A stretch of 64,000 nt of DNA from Piscicola geometra (Eukaryota; Annelida; Clitellata; Hirudinida; Piscicolidae), in contig OX030960.1 in the NCBI GenBank assembly GCA_943735955.1, positions 10,098,595 through 10,162,594 on the forward strand, in the 5' to 3' direction. The notes beneath the pieces were generated by a model. It saw nothing but the letters and a program-made list of their open reading frames with translations. It was not told where the DNA came from and ran no database searches. Below, one piece after another: positions 59,101 to 64,000 of this stretch. Each line of letters starts with the position of its first letter. Within the stretch, counting starts at the first letter, position 1. The position numbers and the translations under genes are program-made.

Positions 59101-61732
59101 ACATCTATACGGATGCTACCACACATATACATTACATACGCGTCCACATACATATAAAGGGTTGTAACGAACTCAACAATTTAATTTCTAAAAAACCTTC
59201 CTGATGAAGCGAATAAGCGAAACATGTCGAAGGTGCCTAACAGTTGAGTTCAAAATATTAAGTTTAATCTTAAATTTAAATTACTTTTAATCTCTCACAT
59301 CGAGAATTAAAAGAATCATTCTAACAGTGTCCTAATACGACCAGTGAAGAATGATACATTACTCACATCGAGAATTTAAAAACCCTAACTGGATTCCTAA
59401 CACGACCAGTAGAGAGTGGTAAGAAGAAAAAGGTAAGTGGTTGACACCTAGATCACTTCCCAGGCCATAAGCCGGAACGCTTTTATGTGACTAACCATCA
59501 CATCATACCATACCTAACCCTATGTGCCGGAAGGCAATGGCTGAAGAAGTGTGAAAGGAAGAAACCTACTTCCTTAAAACACAAATACAAATAAACACAC
59601 GAGGAAATACAAACATCTTCGATACCACTACAATGACGCGCGAACACAAACAAAGGATAATTACATATGCATCAACACATGCATCTACACGCATACATCT
59701 ATACGGATGCTACCACACATATACATCACATATGCGCCCACACGCGCGAACACAAACAAAGGATAATTACATATGCATCTACACATGCATCTACACGCAT
59801 ACATCTATACGGATGCTACCACACATATACATTACATACGCGTCCACATACATATAAAGGGTTGTAACGAACTCAACAATTTAATTTCTAAAAAACCTTC
59901 CTGATGAAGCGAATAAGCGAAACATGTCGAAGGTGCCTAACAGTTGAGTTCAAAATATTAAGTTTAATCTTAAATTTAAATTACTTTTAATCTCTCACAT
60001 CGAGAATTAAAAGAATCATTCTAACAGTGTCCTAATACGACCAGTGAAGAATGATACATTACTCACATCGAGAATTTAAAAACCCTAACTGGATTCCTAA
60101 CACGACCAGTAGAGAGTGGTAAGAAGAAAAAGGTAAGTGGTTGACACCTAGATCACTTCCCAGGCCATAAGCCGGAACGCTTTTATGTGACTAACCATCA
60201 CATCATACCATACCTAACCCTATGTGCCGGAAGGCAATGGCTGAAGAAGTGTGAAAGGAAGAAACCTACTTCCTTAAAACACAAATACAAATAAACACAC
60301 GAGGAAATACAAACATCTTCGATACCACTACAATGACGCGCGAACACAAACAAAGGATAATTACATATGCATCAACACATGCATCTACACGCATACATCT
60401 ATACGGATGCTACCACACATATACATCACATATGCGCCCACACGCGCGAACACAAACAAAGGATAATTACATATGCATCTACACATGCATCTACACGCAT
60501 ACATCTATACGGATGCTACCACACATATACATTACATACGCGTCCACATACATATAAAGGGTTGTAACGAACTCAACAATTTAATTTCTAAAAAACCTTC
60601 CTGATGAAGCGAATAAGCGAAACATGTCGAAGGTGCCTAACAGTTGAGTTCAAAATATTAAGTTTAATCTTAAATTTAAATTACTTTTAATCTCTCACAT
60701 CGAGAATTAAAAGAATCATTCTAACAGTGTCCTAATACGACCAGTGAAGAATGATACATTACTCACATCGAGAATTTAAAAACCCTAACTGGATTCCTAA
60801 CACGACCAGTAGAGAGTGGTAAGAAGAAAAAGGTAAGTGGTTGACACCTAGATCACTTCCCAGGCCATAAGCCGGAACGCTTTTATGTGACTAACCATCA
60901 CATCATACCATACCTAACCCTATGTGCCGGAAGGCAATGGCTGAAGAAGTGTGAAAGGAAGAAACCTACTTCCTTAAAACACAAATACAAATAAACACAC
61001 GAGGAAATACAAACATCTTCGATACCACTACAATGACGCGCGAACACAAACAAAGGATAATTACATATGCATCAACACATGCATCTACACGCATACATCT
61101 ATACGGATGCTACCACACATATACATCACATATGCGCCCACACGCGCGAACACAAACAAAGGATAATTACATATGCATCTACACATGCATCTACACGCAT
61201 ACATCTATACGGATGCTACCACACATATACATTACATACGCGTCCACATACATATAAAGGGTTGTAACGAACTCAACAATTTAATTTCTAAAAAACCTTC
61301 CTGATGAAGCGAATAAGCGAAACATGTCGAAGGTGCCTAACAGTTGAGTTCAAAATATTAAGTTTAATCTTAAATTTAAATTACTTTTAATCTCTCACAT
61401 CGAGAATTAAAAGAATCATTCTAACAGTGTCCTAATACGACCAGTGAAGAATGATACATTACTCACATCGAGAATTTAAAAACCCTAACTGGATTCCTAA
61501 CACGACCAGTAGAGAGTGGTAAGAAGAAAAAGGTAAGTGGTTGACACCTAGATCACTTCCCAGGCCATAAGCCGGAACGCTTTTATGTGACTAACCATCA
61601 CATCATACCATACCTAACCCTATGTGCCGGAAGGCAATGGCTGAAGAAGTGTGAAAGGAAGAAACCTACTTCCTTAAAACACAAATACAAATAAACACAC
61701 GAGGAAATACAAACATCTTCGATACCACTACA

Positions 61733-62312
61733 ATGACGCGCGAACACAAACAAAGGATAATTACATATGCATCAACACATGCATCTACACGCATACATCT
61801 ATACGGATGCTACCACACATATACATCACATATGCGCCCACACGCGCGAACACAAACAAAGGATAATTACATATGCATCTACACATGCATCTACACGCAT
61901 ACATCTATACGGATGCTACCACACATATACATTACATACGCGTCCACATACATATAAAGGGTTGTAACGAACTCAACAATTTAATTTCTAAAAAACCTTC
62001 CTGATGAAGCGAATAAGCGAAACATGTCGAAGGTGCCTAACAGTTGAGTTCAAAATATTAAGTTTAATCTTAAATTTAAATTACTTTTAATCTCTCACAT
62101 CGAGAATTAAAAGAATCATTCTAACAGTGTCCTAATACGACCAGTGAAGAATGATACATTACTCACATCGAGAATTTAAAAACCCTAACTGGATTCCTAA
62201 CACGACCAGTAGAGAGTGGTAAGAAGAAAAAGGTAAGTGGTTGACACCTAGATCACTTCCCAGGCCATAAGCCGGAACGCTTTTATGTGACTAACCATCA
62301 CATCATACCAAA
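61733..62312 (+). repeat. Last satellite copy, truncated at the telomeric junction
   Basis: A 700-bp unit cut after about 580 bases at the CCTAACCCTA motif. The rest of the unit (the part beginning TGTGCCGG) is missing and replaced by CCCTAA repeats. The retained part shows no extra decay compared with inner copies, which suggests a recent or continually homogenised edge. Confidence 0.93.
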
Positions 62313-62322
62313 CCTAACCCTA
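62311..62322. other. Satellite-telomere junction with 10-bp shared motif
   Basis: The satellite reads CCATACCTAACCCTATG here; the junction reads CCAAACCTAACCCTAAC. Bases 62313-62322 belong equally to both repeats. Just before them, 62311 is A instead of the satellite T, which brings the flank closer to a telomeric unit. The join is therefore in phase at microhomology and not a random chimera breakpoint. Confidence 0.92.
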
Positions 62323-63295
62323 ACCCTAACCCTAACCCTAACCCTAACCCTAACCCTAACCCTAACCCTAACCCTAACCCTAACCCTAACCCTAACCCTA
62401 ACCCTAACCCTAACCCTAACCCTAACCCTAACCCTAACCCTAACCCTAACCCTAACCCTAACCCTAACCCTAACCCTAACCCTAACCCTAACCCTAACCC
62501 TAACCCTAACCCTAACCCTAACCCTAACCCTAACCCTAACCCTAACCCTAACCCTAACCCTAACCCTAACCCTAACCCTAACCCTAACCCTAACCCTAAC
62601 CCTAACCCTAACCCTAACCCTAACCCTAACCCTAACCCTAACCCTAACCCTAACCCTAACCCTAACCCTAACCCTAACCCTAACCCTAACCCTAACCCTA
62701 ACCCTAACCCTAACCCTAACCCTAACCCTAACCCTAACCCTAACCCTAACCCTAACCCTAACCCTAACCCTAACCCTAACCCTAACCCTAACCCTAACCC
62801 TAACCCTAACCCTAACCCTAACCCTAACCCTAACCCTAACCCTAACCCTAACCCTAACCCTAACCCTAACCCTAACCCTAACCCTAACCCTAACCCTAAC
62901 CCTAACCCTAACCCTAACCCTAACCCTAACCCTAACCCTAACCCTAACCCTAACCCTAACCCTAACCCTAACCCTAACCCTAACCCTAACCCTAACCCTA
63001 ACCCTAACCCTAACCCTAACCCTAACCCTAACCCTAACCCTAACCCTAACCCTAACCCTAACCCTAACCCTAACCCTAACCCTAACCCTAACCCTAACCC
63101 TAACCCTAACCCTAACCCTAACCCTAACCCTAACCCTAACCCTAACCCTAACCCTAACCCTAACCCTAACCCTAACCCTAACCCTAACCCTAACCCTAAC
63201 CCTAACCCTAACCCTAACCCTAACCCTAACCCTAACCCTAACCCTAACCCTAACCCTAACCCTAACCCTAACCCTAACCCTAACCCTAACCCTAA

Positions 63296-63299
63296 CCCC
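63296..63299 (-). other. CCCC variant unit in the telomeric array
   Basis: One extra C gives CCCCTAA and shifts the hexamer phase. It may be a natural variant unit or a homopolymer sequencing error. Confidence 0.85.
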
Positions 63300-63826
63300 T
63301 AACCCTAACCCTAACCCTAACCCTAACCCTAACCCTAACCCTAACCCTAACCCTAACCCTAACCCTAACCCTAACCCTAACCCTAACCCTAACCCTAACC
63401 CTAACCCTAACCCTAACCCTAACCCTAACCCTAACCCTAACCCTAACCCTAACCCTAACCCTAACCCTAACCCTAACCCTAACCCTAACCCTAACCCTAA
63501 CCCTAACCCTAACCCTAACCCTAACCCTAACCCTAACCCTAACCCTAACCCTAACCCTAACCCTAACCCTAACCCTAACCCTAACCCTAACCCTAACCCT
63601 AACCCTAACCCTAACCCTAACCCTAACCCTAACCCTAACCCTAACCCTAACCCTAACCCTAACCCTAACCCTAACCCTAACCCTAACCCTAACCCTAACC
63701 CTAACCCTAACCCTAACCCTAACCCTAACCCTAACCCTAACCCTAACCCTAACCCTAACCCTAACCCTAACCCTAACCCTAACCCTAACCCTAACCCTAA
63801 CCCTAACCCTAACCCTAACCCTAACC

Positions 63827-63846
<20 letters not shown>

Positions 63847-63849
<3 letters not shown>
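63847..63849 (-). other. CCCTAAA variant unit in the telomeric array
   Basis: One extra A gives a single heptamer, CCCTAAA. One isolated unit does not indicate a plant-type telomere, since all other units are hexamers. Confidence 0.85.
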
Positions 63850-63867
<18 letters not shown>

Positions 63868-64000
63868 CCCTAACCCTAACCCTAACCCTAACCCTAACCC
63901 TAACCCTAACCCTAACCCTAACCCTAACCCTAACCCTAACCCTAACCCTAACCCTAACCCTAACCCTAACCCTAACCCTAACCCTAACCCTAACCCTAAC

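Larger units (their letters stand above)
24001..62312 (+). repeat. 700-bp satellite array, right arm (about 54.7 copies)
   Basis: Reverse complement of the left-arm unit, tandemly repeated. The landmark ATGACGCGCG recurs at 24635, then 25336 to 42136 in exact 700-base steps, then 42833 to 61733 in exact 700-base steps. All copies have the TTCGCG state and all have G at the arm-diagnostic site (for example 25665). Between about 25200 and 62310 I found only five changes: 37782 G to T, a 3-base loss near 42379, 42944 G to A, 55786 T to C and 56024 G to A. There is no insertion of foreign sequence and no gene. Confidence 0.98.
62313..64000 (-). repeat. Telomeric repeat array, CCCTAA on + strand (about 281 units)
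   Basis: 1,688 bases of CCCTAA, perfect except for two one-base insertions, continuing past the window edge. The TTAGGG strand is the minus strand, so its 3' direction points left, into the satellite. That is opposite to a telomere capping the right end of this sequence. It would suit the left end of a chromosome lying to the right of 64000, with the satellite then sitting outside the telomere. The long frame through it coding Leu-Thr then Asn-Pro dipeptides is an artefact of a hexamer with no stop in two frames. Confidence 0.98.

Noticed and set aside
606..62000. Repeated 63-90 residue His/Thr/Tyr-rich reading frames in every satellite copy, on minus in the left arm and plus in the right arm
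   Set aside because: They fall in the 106-bp simple-composition subrepeats, overlap each other in two frames, show no domain or codon signature, and are conserved only because the satellite is homogenised at the DNA level.
1..62312. CRISPR array or other repeat-spacer system
   Set aside because: The 700-bp units abut with no variable spacers, and the telomeric hexamer marks a eukaryote.
1..62312. CENP-B box or other known centromere motif in the monomer
   Set aside because: I looked for the TTCG....A..CGGG core and found no match. Centromere identity cannot be claimed from sequence alone.
1..62312. LTR or non-LTR retrotransposon hidden in the arrays, as in some subtelomeres
   Set aside because: No reverse transcriptase, poly(A) tail or LTR-like boundary is present; every interval fits the satellite consensus.
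62287..63855. 522-residue open frame of Thr-Leu then Asn-Pro dipeptides
   Set aside because: It is the CCCTAA hexamer read in a stop-free frame. The change of dipeptide is just the one-base insertion at 63296-63299.
63841..63855. Plant-type heptamer telomere
   Set aside because: Only one CCCTAAA unit occurs; all others are CCCTAA apart from one CCCCTAA.
62313..64000. Simple right-hand chromosome end created by telomerase healing within the satellite
   Set aside because: Healing would place TTAGGG on the + strand 3' end. The observed CCCTAA is the wrong polarity for that unless the contig is chimeric.

Overview
No gene is supported anywhere in this 64 kb. It is a eukaryotic chromosome-end type region made of three things: a long tandem satellite with a 700-bp monomer, one 200-base assembly gap, and a block of TTAGGG-type telomeric repeat. 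The hexamer (CCCTAA on the + strand) excludes bacteria. It fits many lineages with vertebrate-type telomeres, including vertebrates, most non-arthropod animals, many filamentous fungi, kinetoplastids and some algae. I do not recognise the satellite family and cannot name the species.

Layout. Positions 1-23800 hold about 34 satellite copies in one orientation (called minus here). Positions 23801-24000 are N. Positions 24001-62310 hold about 54.7 copies of the same satellite in the opposite orientation. From about 62313 to the window edge at 64000 there are about 281 near-perfect CCCTAA hexamers, and the array continues out of the window. The monomer contains two 106-bp direct subrepeats, an older diverged pair of 49/52-bp units about 65-68 bp apart, two small hairpins, an AT-rich block and five TTAGG motifs all on one strand.

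The most interesting feature is polarity. The G-rich strand of the telomeric block runs 5' to 3' from right to left, that is from the telomeric block INTO the satellite. At an ordinary chromosome end the satellite lies on the 5' side of the G-strand; here it lies on the 3' (distal) side. The TTAGG motifs of both satellite arms also point toward the gap. By polarity, the window looks like two chromosome ends meeting at position 23801-24000, each with satellite outside its telomeric repeat. This could be a head-to-head fusion, a chromosome end capped by satellite, or a false scaffold join or chimera. The satellite-telomere junction at 62311-62322 falls exactly on a 10-base telomere-identical motif present in every monomer, so the join is microhomologous and in phase.

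The two arms are almost identical but differ at one fixed base in every copy examined, so the inversion is not simply one molecule read back on itself. The left arm also shows three blocks defined by a second variant. Single-base indels are dense toward the gap on both sides and nearly absent in the inner right arm, which bears on how far the array length and the join can be trusted.
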